Assembly (NCBI GenBank): GCA_002423435.1 | Contig: DIWE01000025.1 | Location: 1-17,189, forward strand | Reading direction: 5' to 3' | DNA from: Clostridiales bacterium UBA6114 | GTDB taxonomy: Bacteria > Bacillota > Clostridia > Oscillospirales > Butyricicoccaceae | Length of the DNA: 17,189 bases | Part shown: piece after piece, positions 1 to 7,486 of the stretch | Layout: every line of letters begins with the position of its first letter | Numbering within the stretch: the first letter of the stretch is position 1 | Notes under the pieces: model-generated | Databases searched by the model: none | What the model saw: the letters and a program-made list of their open reading frames with translations, nothing else | Told to the model about the DNA's origin: nothing | Program-made: the position numbers and the translations under genes

Positions 1-162
1 ATCAAGGACAATAACGAAGCCGGGCGCAAATAAGATGCCCCGCAAGGCGGGTTCGGATTATCATGCTCCGGCTAAAATGCAACCGCAATATACGCACAAT
101 ATGGCCATTCCTTTTCGTGGTCGTTTTGTGACTTTAACGCAGCGAAAGGAATGGTTATCAAT

Positions 163-1200
163 ATGTCTAAGATGAAAGTTGCCCTGATGACGGCAAACAG
201 AAAGATAGCGTTTACCGAGCGCCCGGTCCCGGAGGCGTCCGCCGGCGAGGTCCTTGTAAAGCTGGAGTACGTCGGCGTCTGCGGCTCCGATCTGCACTAC
301 TTCGAGTCCGGGCGCATCGGAGATTTTATCGTAAAACCGCCGTTTGTATTGGGGCACGAGGCGAGCGGGACCGTTGTATCGGTGGGGCCCGGAGTGACCC
401 ATCTGAAAGAAGGGGACCGTGTGGCGCTGGAGCCCGGAAAAACCTGCGGCCGCTGCGAATTTTGCAGGACGGGGCGCTACAATCTGTGCCCGGACGTTAT
501 TTTTTTCGCAACACCCCCTGTTGACGGCGTTTTTCAGGAATACATAGCCCACGAGGCCGATTTGTGCTTTAAGCTTCCCGAGGAGGTGAGCACGATGGAG
601 GGCGCGCTGATCGAGCCGCTTGCGGTCGGTTTTCACGCGGCGCAGCAGGCGGGCGCAACCGTCGGGCAGAGCGCGGTCGTGTTCGGCGCCGGCTGTATCG
701 GCCTTGTGACGGTACTTGCGCTCAAGGCGCGCGGGGTTTCCGATATCTGCATGGTCGACATCGTCAAAAACCGGCTTAAGGTTGCGGAAAAACTCGGCGC
801 GACACCGATTAACGCGGCGGAAGCCGACGTGCTCGCCGCCGCCGCGGAGCATACGGGCGGAAAGGGATTCGACCTCGCCTTTGAAACAGCGGGCGCGGAA
901 GCTTCAACCTTAAACGCGGTCGGCGTTGTGAAAAAAGGCGCGACAATCGTCCTGATCGGCTACGGCAAAACCGGTTACATGAATCTGCCGGTAAGCATGA
1001 TGATCGACAAGGAGCTTTCGATCAAAACAATTTTCCGTTACAGGCATGTTTACCCGGCGGCAATCGCGGCCGTCGCCTCTCATGTGATCAACGTAAAGGA
1101 TATCGTAACAAACGAGTTTGCTTTTGACGATCTGCAAAACGCCCTGGACTCCTGCATCGACGACAAGGATTCCATTGTAAAAGCGGTAATAAAAATATAA
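163..1200 (+). CDS. Zn-dependent NAD(P)-dependent alcohol/polyol dehydrogenase (sorbitol/L-iditol dehydrogenase-like, MDR family)
   Basis: A 345-residue medium-chain dehydrogenase/reductase, the usual length for sorbitol, xylitol or L-iditol dehydrogenases, which oxidise a polyol or sugar acid to the keto form in the cytoplasm. The GroES-like half carries the catalytic-zinc ligands C40 and H65-E66, with E151 a likely further ligand. The structural-zinc cysteines are C95, C98, C101 and C109. The Rossmann half has GAGCIG at 175-180, and the acidic residue in MVDI after the second strand suggests NAD+ over NADP+ (inference). Three in-frame ATGs exist at 151, 163 and 172. The AAAGGA at 145-150 touches the first and sits 12 bases before the second, so 163 is preferred. 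It lies 166 bp before a TRAP transporter on the same strand, which suggests it acts on the imported compound or its product. The exact substrate is not visible. Confidence 0.9.
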   Translation: MSKMKVALMTANRKIAFTERPVPEASAGEVLVKLEYVGVCGSDLHYFESGRIGDFIVKPPFVLGHEASGTVVSVGPGVTHLKEGDRVALEPGKTCGRCEFCRTGRYNLCPDVIFFATPPVDGVFQEYIAHEADLCFKLPEEVSTMEGALIEPLAVGFHAAQQAGATVGQSAVVFGAGCIGLVTVLALKARGVSDICMVDIVKNRLKVAEKLGATPINAAEADVLAAAAEHTGGKGFDLAFETAGAEASTLNAVGVVKKGATIVLIGYGKTGYMNLPVSMMIDKELSIKTIFRYRHVYPAAIAAVASHVINVKDIVTNEFAFDDLQNALDSCIDDKDSIVKAVIKI

Positions 1201-1326
1201 CCTTTGCCCGACCTGCCGGGACAGAGGATATCAAAGCCATATTTGGGACAAAATTCGCGATATGAGATACACAGGACCCGGCACGGCGTATGTTTTTTAT
1301 TTCAATACACCGCGCAAGCGATGTGT

Positions 1327-1340
1327 TTGATACAAATCAA
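1327..1340. promoter_or_regulatory. Candidate operator palindrome upstream of dctP
   Basis: TTGAT-ACAA-ATCAA is a perfect 5-bp inverted repeat with a 4-bp spacer, 26 bp before the dctP start and just ahead of its ribosome binding site. Size and symmetry would fit a small dimeric repressor such as a GntR- or LacI-type regulator, but no regulator gene is in view and the arms are short enough to arise by chance. Confidence 0.25.
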
Positions 1341-1366
1341 GTAATTAAATTTGAGGAGGAAGAAAA

Positions 1367-2413
1367 ATGAAACGTATTTTTGCAATTCTCGTTTCCCTGA
1401 CCCTTGTGGTATCCCTCGCAGCCGGCTGCTCAGGCGGCGGCTCTGCTCCGACGTCGTCCGGCACAGCGTCCGGCGAGCCCTCGTCCAACGCGCCCATCAC
1501 GGTTAAAGCGTTGGTAACGGCGAACGAGAGCACCCCGGTGGCCGTGGTCATGTCAGACCTTTTTAAAGCAATCACAGAGCGAAGCGGCGGCCGGCTCACC
1601 TTTGACGTCACCTACGGCGCATCGTCGGTCTTTGCCGGCGAGGGCGAGCTTTTCGACATGGTGCGAAACGGTTCCGCGGATATCGCGAACATGGCCCTGA
1701 CCAACTTCAATTCGTTCGCCGAGGAAATCGACGTGACTTGCTGGCCGTATGTTTTCGAGAGCGCCGAACACATTTCGAATTTCTTCAATGGAGACAAATC
1801 GACAGAGCTTGTCTCAAAAATTGAGCAGGGCGCGGGCATCAAAATGATAACCTCCGCCTTCATGGGAATCCGGAACCTGACCACCAAGGGCGTCGAGGTT
1901 CGCACCCCGGCCGATCTTAAGGGAGTAAAAATCCGTTGTATGGACAGCAGCATTTACGTAAACGGAATGAACGCGATGGGTGCCACCGCTGTCCCGATCG
2001 CTTACAGCGAGCTGTATTTCTCGCTCCAGACGGGCGTTGCCAACGGCCAGGAAAACCAGATGAGCGTTATCGAGGAGTCAAAGCTCAACGAGGTTCAGGA
2101 TACGATCTGCAAGACCCAGCATCTGTATGCGATCAACGCGTTTATCGCAAACGACGATTTCTGGGCGACTCTGCCTGCGGACCTGCAGGAATTGGTCCAG
2201 AACACCTACAAAGAGTTTCTGATGGGTTACGCCGACACGGTACAGTCCATTGACGACGCTTTGGAGGCGAAGTTTGTGCAGCAGGGCATGAAGGTTGTCG
2301 ACGACGTCGACAGGCAGGCGTTTATCGACAAGTGCAGCGAAGTGTTCCTCAGCACATACGGAGACAAGGAAGACTGGGTGAATCTCTTTAACGCGATCAA
2401 GGAAGCCGCCTAA
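1367..2413 (+). CDS. dctP: TRAP transporter solute-binding lipoprotein (DctP family)
   Basis: The 348-residue extracytoplasmic binding protein of a tripartite ATP-independent periplasmic (TRAP) transporter. It captures the substrate, usually a carboxylate such as a C4-dicarboxylate or sugar acid, and delivers it to the DctQM permease. A lipoprotein signal peptide ends in LAAGC with lipidated C21, as expected for a Gram-positive cell where the protein must be tethered, and a Gly/Ser/Thr-rich linker follows. The family's central signature is present: R190 in KIRCMDS is placed where DctP proteins bind the substrate carboxylate, and the helix ending GQEN follows. That motif reads ANGQENQ rather than the common DGQENP, so the substrate may not be a C4-dicarboxylate. 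The start at 1367 has an excellent GAGGAGGA site at 1353-1360. It is first in dctPQM. Confidence 0.95.
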   Translation: MKRIFAILVSLTLVVSLAAGCSGGGSAPTSSGTASGEPSSNAPITVKALVTANESTPVAVVMSDLFKAITERSGGRLTFDVTYGASSVFAGEGELFDMVRNGSADIANMALTNFNSFAEEIDVTCWPYVFESAEHISNFFNGDKSTELVSKIEQGAGIKMITSAFMGIRNLTTKGVEVRTPADLKGVKIRCMDSSIYVNGMNAMGATAVPIAYSELYFSLQTGVANGQENQMSVIEESKLNEVQDTICKTQHLYAINAFIANDDFWATLPADLQELVQNTYKEFLMGYADTVQSIDDALEAKFVQQGMKVVDDVDRQAFIDKCSEVFLSTYGDKEDWVNLFNAIKEAA

Positions 2414-2442
2414 AAGCACCGGCAATCCCTCTTAATCTCAAA

Positions 2443-2472
2443 GGGGATGCCCCGATTCGTCGGGGCATCCCC
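2443..2472 (+). promoter_or_regulatory. Intergenic RNA hairpin between dctP and dctQ
   Basis: A perfect 13-bp stem (2443-2455 pairing with 2460-2472) closes a TTCG tetraloop, 29 bp after the dctP stop and 18 bp before the dctQ start. No T-run follows, so it is not a standard intrinsic terminator. In transporter operons such hairpins often protect the 3' end of the binding-protein mRNA or partly block transcription, giving more binding protein than permease. That role is inferred here. Confidence 0.85.
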
Positions 2473-2490
2473 GAATGGAAAGGTGAGATC

Positions 2491-2997
2491 ATGAAAACAG
2501 CCAGAAAAGTACTTTATGCCGTCGATCAGTACGCGGAGCTCTTCCTGATGTCCGCTGCGGCCCTGGTATTGGTTTCCTCCGTTATTTTGCAGGTCGTCAC
2601 GCGTTTGGCGGTTATACCCTTTTCCTGGACGGAGGAAGTTGCGCGCTATGCTTTCGTATGGATCGCGTTTTTAGGCACAAGCTTCGGCATTGCCAACAGC
2701 TCCCACATCAGGCTGGATATGATATTGAATATGCTTTCCCCCCGGCTTCGAATCGTGGTCGACATATTCCAATGTATCGTTATGATCGGGTTGTGGGGGC
2801 TGATTCTGTATGTCTGCTTTGATTTTATCGAGTTTTCCCGCGTCAACAAGGCGCCCGCGCTTAATGTTACGATATTGGTTCGCAATCTGAGCGCGCCTGT
2901 CGGCGGGACATTATGCCTGTGCCGTCTTGTCCAGGCCGCGGTAAAGGATGTCATGGCCCTTGTAAGACCCGATAAGATGAAAAAAGAAAGGGCGTGA
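2491..2997 (+). CDS. dctQ: TRAP transporter small permease (DctQ family)
   Basis: A 168-residue integral membrane protein matching the four-helix small subunit of TRAP transporters, which supports the large permease in ion-driven uptake. Hydrophobic segments are seen at about residues 15-35, 48-67, 87-110 and 126-148. The phrase FSWTEEVARYAFVWIAFLG around residues 46-64 is the most typical DctQ stretch. The start at 2491 follows AAAGGTGAG at 2479-2487. The gene comes directly after the strong hairpin and ends 3 bp before dctM, so the two permease subunits are very probably translationally coupled. Confidence 0.93.
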   Translation: MKTARKVLYAVDQYAELFLMSAAALVLVSSVILQVVTRLAVIPFSWTEEVARYAFVWIAFLGTSFGIANSSHIRLDMILNMLSPRLRIVVDIFQCIVMIGLWGLILYVCFDFIEFSRVNKAPALNVTILVRNLSAPVGGTLCLCRLVQAAVKDVMALVRPDKMKKERA

Positions 2998-3000
2998 CTT

Positions 3001-4287
3001 ATGTATATAATTGCAATGGTTGCGGGAATTGTTGTCTTATTGCTGCTGGGGTTTCCGATCTATATTTCTTTCCTCGGCGGTTCAGTCATCTATTTCCTTT
3101 TGAACCCGTCCCTGAGCCTGATGATGCTGCCGCAAAAAATGGTCGGGTCGATGGACTCGTTTACTTTTTTGGCGATCCCGTTTTTTATGCTGGCGGGCCA
3201 GATCATGAACCGCGGCGGCATTACAAACCGAATATTTCATTTCGCGGATACGCTCGTCGGAAGATACAGAGGCGGCCTGGGCTATGTAAACATCCTGGCC
3301 AGCTTTATATTTTCGGGAATGTCGGGGTCGGCGCTTGCAGACATCGGCGGCCTGGGCGTTATCGAAATGAAAACCATGACGGACGCCGGGTACGACGATG
3401 ATTTCTCCATCGGCGTGACGGCCGCGTCCTCGACGATCGGCCCCATTGTCCCGCCGAGCCTCCCCTTTGTGTCATACGCAATCTTCGGCAACGTCTCGCT
3501 GGGCGCGCTGTTTATGGCGGGCTTTACCCCGGGCATCGTAATGGTCGTTACGCTCTCCGTCATGACGTTTATTATCGCAAGAAAGAGAAATTATCCGTGC
3601 GGGAAAAAATACTCTCTGAAAGAAATCGCGAGATCTTTCATGGATTCCTTCTGGGCGCTGCTTTCTCCCGTACTTTTGATCGCCGGCATATGGGGAGGGT
3701 GGTACACTCCCACCGAGGCGGCTTTGGTTTGCGTCGTATGGTCGATTTTTGCAGGAATGGCAATTTATAAGGATATCAGGCCGAAGGATCTGCTGCCGAT
3801 CTTCAAGGAAACCTTCAGAATGGTCGTGCCGATCGTTTCGATCATCGTTTCGGCCGTCGTCATGGCTTTTATCGTCAGCTACGAAGGCCTGGGCGACATT
3901 GTCTACAATTTGGTTGCAACGATCACAACAAATAAATACGTATTTCTCTTCCTGCTCAATGTTTTTCTTCTTCTGCTCGGCATGGTGCTGGAGGGCACCG
4001 CGATCACGGTCTTGCTCGTTCCCCTGATCGTCCCCATTGCGGCAAATTTCGGGATCAACATCGTCCACCTGGGCGTCATTTTCTGCTTAAACGTGATGAT
4101 CGGACTGCTGACACCCCCTGTCGGCATATCGCTTTATCTCCTGACCTCGGTTACGGGCAAGAGCTTCGGCCAGGTATCGAAGGCTGTTTCACCCTGGCTT
4201 ATTCCGCTGTTCGCGGCGCTGTTTATCGTAACCTATTGGGAAGGCTTTGTACTGTTGATCCCCAGGCTGGTCGGCGTAATTTCCTGA
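3001..4287 (+). CDS. dctM: TRAP transporter large permease (DctM family)
   Basis: A 428-residue, very hydrophobic protein of the normal DctM length (about 430), with a dozen or so predicted membrane helices. It is the transport subunit that moves solute in with Na+ or H+. The family signature is clear: GMSGSALADIGGLGVIE, near residues 103-119, is followed by GVTAASSTIGPIVPPS around 139-154. A second, symmetry-related stretch with GLLTPPVGISLYL lies near residues 364-376. The start has GAAAGGG at 2986-2992, overlapping the end of dctQ. No clear terminator follows before the next gene. Confidence 0.95.
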   Translation: MYIIAMVAGIVVLLLLGFPIYISFLGGSVIYFLLNPSLSLMMLPQKMVGSMDSFTFLAIPFFMLAGQIMNRGGITNRIFHFADTLVGRYRGGLGYVNILASFIFSGMSGSALADIGGLGVIEMKTMTDAGYDDDFSIGVTAASSTIGPIVPPSLPFVSYAIFGNVSLGALFMAGFTPGIVMVVTLSVMTFIIARKRNYPCGKKYSLKEIARSFMDSFWALLSPVLLIAGIWGGWYTPTEAALVCVVWSIFAGMAIYKDIRPKDLLPIFKETFRMVVPIVSIIVSAVVMAFIVSYEGLGDIVYNLVATITTNKYVFLFLLNVFLLLLGMVLEGTAITVLLVPLIVPIAANFGINIVHLGVIFCLNVMIGLLTPPVGISLYLLTSVTGKSFGQVSKAVSPWLIPLFAALFIVTYWEGFVLLIPRLVGVIS

Positions 4288-4293
4288 GCCCTG

Positions 4294-4323
4294 CTTCCAT
4301 ATTCAAGGAGTCTGTGATATACT
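4294..4323 (+). promoter_or_regulatory. Possible sigma-A promoter before the GNAT-YjbR gene
   Basis: TATACT at 4318-4323 resembles a -10 box (5 of 6 if read as TATAAT with one change plus a neighbouring mismatch allowed). The best -35 at 18 bp spacing is CTTCCA at 4294-4299, only 3 of 6. It lies in the 94-bp gap after dctM, where a new transcript could start. Weak support. Confidence 0.2.
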
Positions 4324-4381
4324 TATCTGACAGAACCCCGTGTAATAAGGGCGAGACGGACGCAGGGAAAGGAGATCGGCA

Positions 4382-5463
4382 ATGGCAAAACGCGATCAAA
4401 TCCTGATCAGGCCCGAGCGGGAGGCCGACCGCCGCAAGGTGGAGGAGCTCACGCGAGAGGCGTTCTGGAACGTAAACGTGCCCGGCTGCGATGAGCATTT
4501 TCTGGTTCATCAGCTGCGCGACCATGAGGATTTCATTCCGGAGCTTAATTTTGTTGCCGGGATCGGAGATACGCTTGTCGCAATATCATGTACAGCAGGG
4601 CGAAGGTCGCGGGTGCGGACGGCCGCGAACACCCGGTCCTCACCTTCGGCCCTTTAAGCGTCCTGCCGGAATATCAAAGGCAGGGCGTCGGTTCGGCACT
4701 CGTCGAGCATTCCGCCGGGGCGGCGCGGTCGATGGGCTTTGGGGCGATCCTGATCTACGGCGACCCGGAATACTACTCCCGCTTTGGCTTTCGCCCCGCC
4801 GAGGCATTTTCCGTCACCGACGCCGAGGGCAAATTCCATCCCGCGCTCCAGGCGCTGGAGCTGCAGTCGGGTGCGCTTTCGGAAGTCCGGGGCCGTTTCT
4901 TTGAGAGCCCGGTTTATCATGTGGATGCCGCTGAAGCAGCCTCCTTCGACGCGGATTTCCCCCAAAAGGAGAAATTTGTCACCGAAAGCCAGCGGAGATT
5001 CGCCCGGCTCGCGGGGCTGCCCGAGCCGGAGATGCAAGGGGGCGGGAAGATGAACAATTACGAATGGCTCGACTCCTATCTGCTCAATAAGCCGGGAGCA
5101 GCGCGGGACTTTAAGGTCGAATGGGGCTGGCACCGCTATCTGGTGCGGGGCAAAATGTTTGCCGCCGTCTGCACGCCCGATCCGAAGTACAAGCCCCACG
5201 AGGGCCGGGAAATGGTGATCCTGAAATGTGAGCCGCTTCTCGCGGAGCTTCTCCGCGCACAGTACCGGGACGTGGTGCCGGGGTTTTACTGCGACAAAAG
5301 GAATTGGAACTCGATCTACCTCGACGGCGCCGTGCCAAATGATGCCTTAAAGGAAATGTGCGACAGGTCGTATGAGCTGGTATTTTCAAAGCTTGCAAAA
5401 AAGATTCAGTGTGAAATAAAAGGAGAATGGCAGTTCTCCCAAACAGAGCCGAGGAAGGTCTGA
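4382..5463 (+). pseudogene. GNAT N-acetyltransferase fused to an MmcQ/YjbR domain, interrupted by a frameshift
   Basis: The first part (4382 to about 4580) encodes a GNAT start with ELNFVAGIGDTLV. The protein then continues in another frame from 4582: NIMYSRAKVAG, LTFGPLSVLPEYQRQGVGSAL (acetyl-CoA loop, Q/R-x-x-G-x-G/A type) and YGDPEYYSRFGFRP, a well-known GNAT C-terminal stretch. Adding one base at 4579-4581 would give V-G-N-I-M-Y and join both halves, so a single-base deletion or a sequencing error is the simplest explanation. Downstream and in the same frame lies an MmcQ/YjbR fold (from about 5050) with DFKVEWGWHRYLVRGKMFA and NWNSIYLDG. Repaired, the protein would be about 360 residues. 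The start at 4382 has GGGAAAGGAG at 4366-4375. The acetyltransferase substrate is unknown. The intact 3' frame alone spans 4588-5463. Confidence 0.8.
5050..5463 (+). CDS. MmcQ/YjbR family domain, possible internal translation start
   Basis: The 137-residue segment from the ATG at 5050 is a complete YjbR-like unit. It begins with MNNYEWLDSYLLNKPGA, the normal N-terminus of stand-alone members, and runs through KWNSIYLDG-like and SYELVFSKL-like parts. A purine-rich site, AAGGGGG at 5036-5042, sits 7 bp upstream, so this domain could be translated alone even though the GNAT part before it is frameshifted. No stop codon separates it from the GNAT frame, so it can equally be only the C-terminal half of a fusion. 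YjbR proteins have a fold like CyaY and are often called DNA-binding, but a firm function is lacking. Confidence 0.4.
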   Translation: MNNYEWLDSYLLNKPGAARDFKVEWGWHRYLVRGKMFAAVCTPDPKYKPHEGREMVILKCEPLLAELLRAQYRDVVPGFYCDKRNWNSIYLDGAVPNDALKEMCDRSYELVFSKLAKKIQCEIKGEWQFSQTEPRKV

Positions 5464-5585
5464 CGGTCCGGACATGCCGGAAACGCGCCAGAAACTGTTC
5501 CCGGCTCGGCTTTATATTGAACTCCGCTTCAGGGAGAACAGGCTCCGGTTCAACAATAAAAAGTAGGATCCATTGGAGACGCAGT

Positions 5586-7409
5586 ATGTATAAGTACGAT
5601 ATCCTGAAACAATATTTCGGGCATACGGATTTTCGCCAGGGGCAGTCGGAGCTCATTGATGCGGTCCTGTCCGGAAGAGACGCCTTCGGCATTATGCCGA
5701 CGGGTTCGGGGAAGTCCCTCTGCTACCAGATCCCCGCATTGATGCTGGAGGGGGTCACGCTGGTCGTTTCGCCGCTGATTTCTCTCATGAAGGATCAGGT
5801 GAATTCCCTTGTCGAGTCCGGCGTAAAGGCGGCATATCTCAACAGTTCCCTGTCACCTGCTCAGTATTCCGGCGCGCTCCGGCGCGCCAAGAACGGAGAA
5901 TATAAGATCATTTACGTCGCCCCCGAAAGACTGACGACGGAGAGCTTTTTGCAGTTTGCCGGGCAAACAAGAATCGCAATGGTAACGGTGGACGAGGCGC
6001 ACTGTGTTTCCCAGTGGGGGCAGGATTTCCGCCCGAGTTATCTTCAGATCGTTGAATTCATCGACCGGCTTCCTTATAGGCCTGTTGTCGGCGCGTTCAC
6101 AGCAACCGCCACCAAAGAAGTGCGGGAAGATATCATTTCCATCCTGCGCCTTAAAGACCCTCTGGTCGTGACAACGGGCTTCGACCGAAAAAATCTGTAT
6201 TTCGGGGTGCAGAGGCCGGGCCGTAAATTCCCGGCGCTTATTGATATCCTGGGCCGAAACAAAGATAAAAGCGGGATTGTTTACTGTTCCACGCGAAAAA
6301 CGGTTGAGGAGGTTTGCGACAGGCTAAACGAAGCCGGGTTTTCCGCTACGCGCTACCACGCCGGCCTGAGCGACGAAGAACGGCGCGTCAATCAGGACGA
6401 CTTTCTTTATGACAGAGCGGCAATTATGGTCGCCACAAATGCGTTTGGTATGGGGATCGATAAATCCAACGTGTCCTTTGTCGTGCACTATAACATGCCC
6501 AAGAACCTGGAAAGCTATTATCAGGAAGCGGGCCGGGCGGGGCGTGACGGCGAGAGGGCCGAGTGCATTTTGCTTTACAGCGGCCAGGACGTGAGAACGA
6601 ATCAGTTCCTGATTGAAAACAGCTCCGATTTAAGCCCCGACCTCTCCGAGGAGATGCGGCGGGCAGTAAAGCAAAAAGAAAAGGATCGCCTTAAGGCGAT
6701 GACCTTCTATTGCACTGCCGCCGACTGCCTGCGGGAATATATCCTGCGGTATTTTGGGGAAACGGCGCCGAATTTCTGCGGCAACTGCTCAAACTGCAGC
6801 ACAAACTTTGAGATTGCCGATATCACGACAGAAGCCCGAAAAATCGTGTCCTGCGTGTACCGGATCGCGCAGAGAAACAGAAGCTTCGGAAAAACAATGA
6901 TCGCGGATATTTTGCACGGCAGCAAAAACGAGAAAATAAGGCAGCTGGGGTTTCAAAGCCTCTCTACATATGGAATCATGGCGGATGTGCCCGTCCACAG
7001 GATCAGAACAATACTTGACTTTCTTGTTCAAAACGAGTATTTGGTGCTGTCGGACGGCGATTATCCCGTGGTGCAGCTGTCGGATCGCTCGGATGAGATT
7101 ATCCGAGGCAAAATGAAGGTGGAGATGAAACTCCCAAAAGAAGCAAAGTCCGACAAGCCGCCTAAAAGCCAGTCCTTTTACGAGGTGGACAACGGTCTGT
7201 TTGCCGCGCTCAAGGCGCTTCGGAATCAGCTTGCCTTAAAATCCCATGTCCCGGCGTATATCGTTTTTTCGGATGCAACCTTGAAAGACATGTGCAGGAA
7301 GCGCCCCCGGACGAATGAAGAATTTTTGGATGTTTCCGGCGTGGGCAAGGCAAAGATGGAGCGGTACGGAGCGTTTTTTACCGAGCTGATACGCAAATAT
7401 ATTTCCTGA
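5586..7409 (+). CDS. recQ: ATP-dependent DNA helicase RecQ
   Basis: A 607-residue, full-length bacterial RecQ, a 3'-5' DNA helicase acting in recombination and repair of stalled or broken forks. The helicase core has FRQGQ (16-20), Walker A PTGSGKS (38-44, K43), DEAH (136-139) followed by the aromatic-rich loop CVSQWGQDFRP, TATAT (motif III), and the motif V-VI block ending QEAGRAGRDG. The zinc-binding part has C381, C398, C401 and C404, with C376 nearby. A winged-helix segment follows, and a C-terminal HRDC domain (about 530-607) has FLDVSGVGKAKMERYG. The ATG at 5586 is chosen because GGAG at 5575-5578 precedes it by 7 bp. The frame stays open upstream to 5427, but those residues do not resemble RecQ. 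No other recombination gene is adjacent. Confidence 0.97.
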   Translation: MYKYDILKQYFGHTDFRQGQSELIDAVLSGRDAFGIMPTGSGKSLCYQIPALMLEGVTLVVSPLISLMKDQVNSLVESGVKAAYLNSSLSPAQYSGALRRAKNGEYKIIYVAPERLTTESFLQFAGQTRIAMVTVDEAHCVSQWGQDFRPSYLQIVEFIDRLPYRPVVGAFTATATKEVREDIISILRLKDPLVVTTGFDRKNLYFGVQRPGRKFPALIDILGRNKDKSGIVYCSTRKTVEEVCDRLNEAGFSATRYHAGLSDEERRVNQDDFLYDRAAIMVATNAFGMGIDKSNVSFVVHYNMPKNLESYYQEAGRAGRDGERAECILLYSGQDVRTNQFLIENSSDLSPDLSEEMRRAVKQKEKDRLKAMTFYCTAADCLREYILRYFGETAPNFCGNCSNCSTNFEIADITTEARKIVSCVYRIAQRNRSFGKTMIADILHGSKNEKIRQLGFQSLSTYGIMADVPVHRIRTILDFLVQNEYLVLSDGDYPVVQLSDRSDEIIRGKMKVEMKLPKEAKSDKPPKSQSFYEVDNGLFAALKALRNQLALKSHVPAYIVFSDATLKDMCRKRPRTNEEFLDVSGVGKAKMERYGAFFTELIRKYIS

Positions 7410-7486
7410 ATATCCCTGTTCCCCAAGAGCGGTATCGGCGGATCCCGAAGCTGCGCGCGGGTGAGCAGACCATTTCCCGATTCTCT

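Noticed and set aside
1..33. Possible tail of an upstream gene ending in TAA at 31-33 (last residues IKDNNEAGRK)
   Set aside because: Only ten codons are visible and another frame also closes at 12-14, so no product or frame can be supported.
39..51. CCCGC-AAG-GCGGG as a terminator before the dehydrogenase
   Set aside because: A 5-bp stem with a 3-base loop and no T-run after it.
61..852. A 263-codon open frame on the minus strand opposite the dehydrogenase
   Set aside because: Shadow frame caused by GC-rich codons; it lacks any recognisable motif, while the plus strand carries a complete MDR enzyme.
3472..4068. A 198-codon minus-strand frame opposite dctM
   Set aside because: Composition is unnatural (rich in Asp, Arg and Gln with no pattern), as expected for the antisense of a hydrophobic membrane protein.
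5517..5553. TTGAAC...GTTCAA stem with inner GGAG/CTCC before recQ
   Set aside because: The outer arms are 6 bp and the inner arms are offset, with no T-run; too weak to call an attenuator or terminator.
5427..5585. N-terminal extension of RecQ
   Set aside because: The added residues do not look like RecQ, and the start at 5586 has a proper ribosome binding site and begins with the normal N-terminus.
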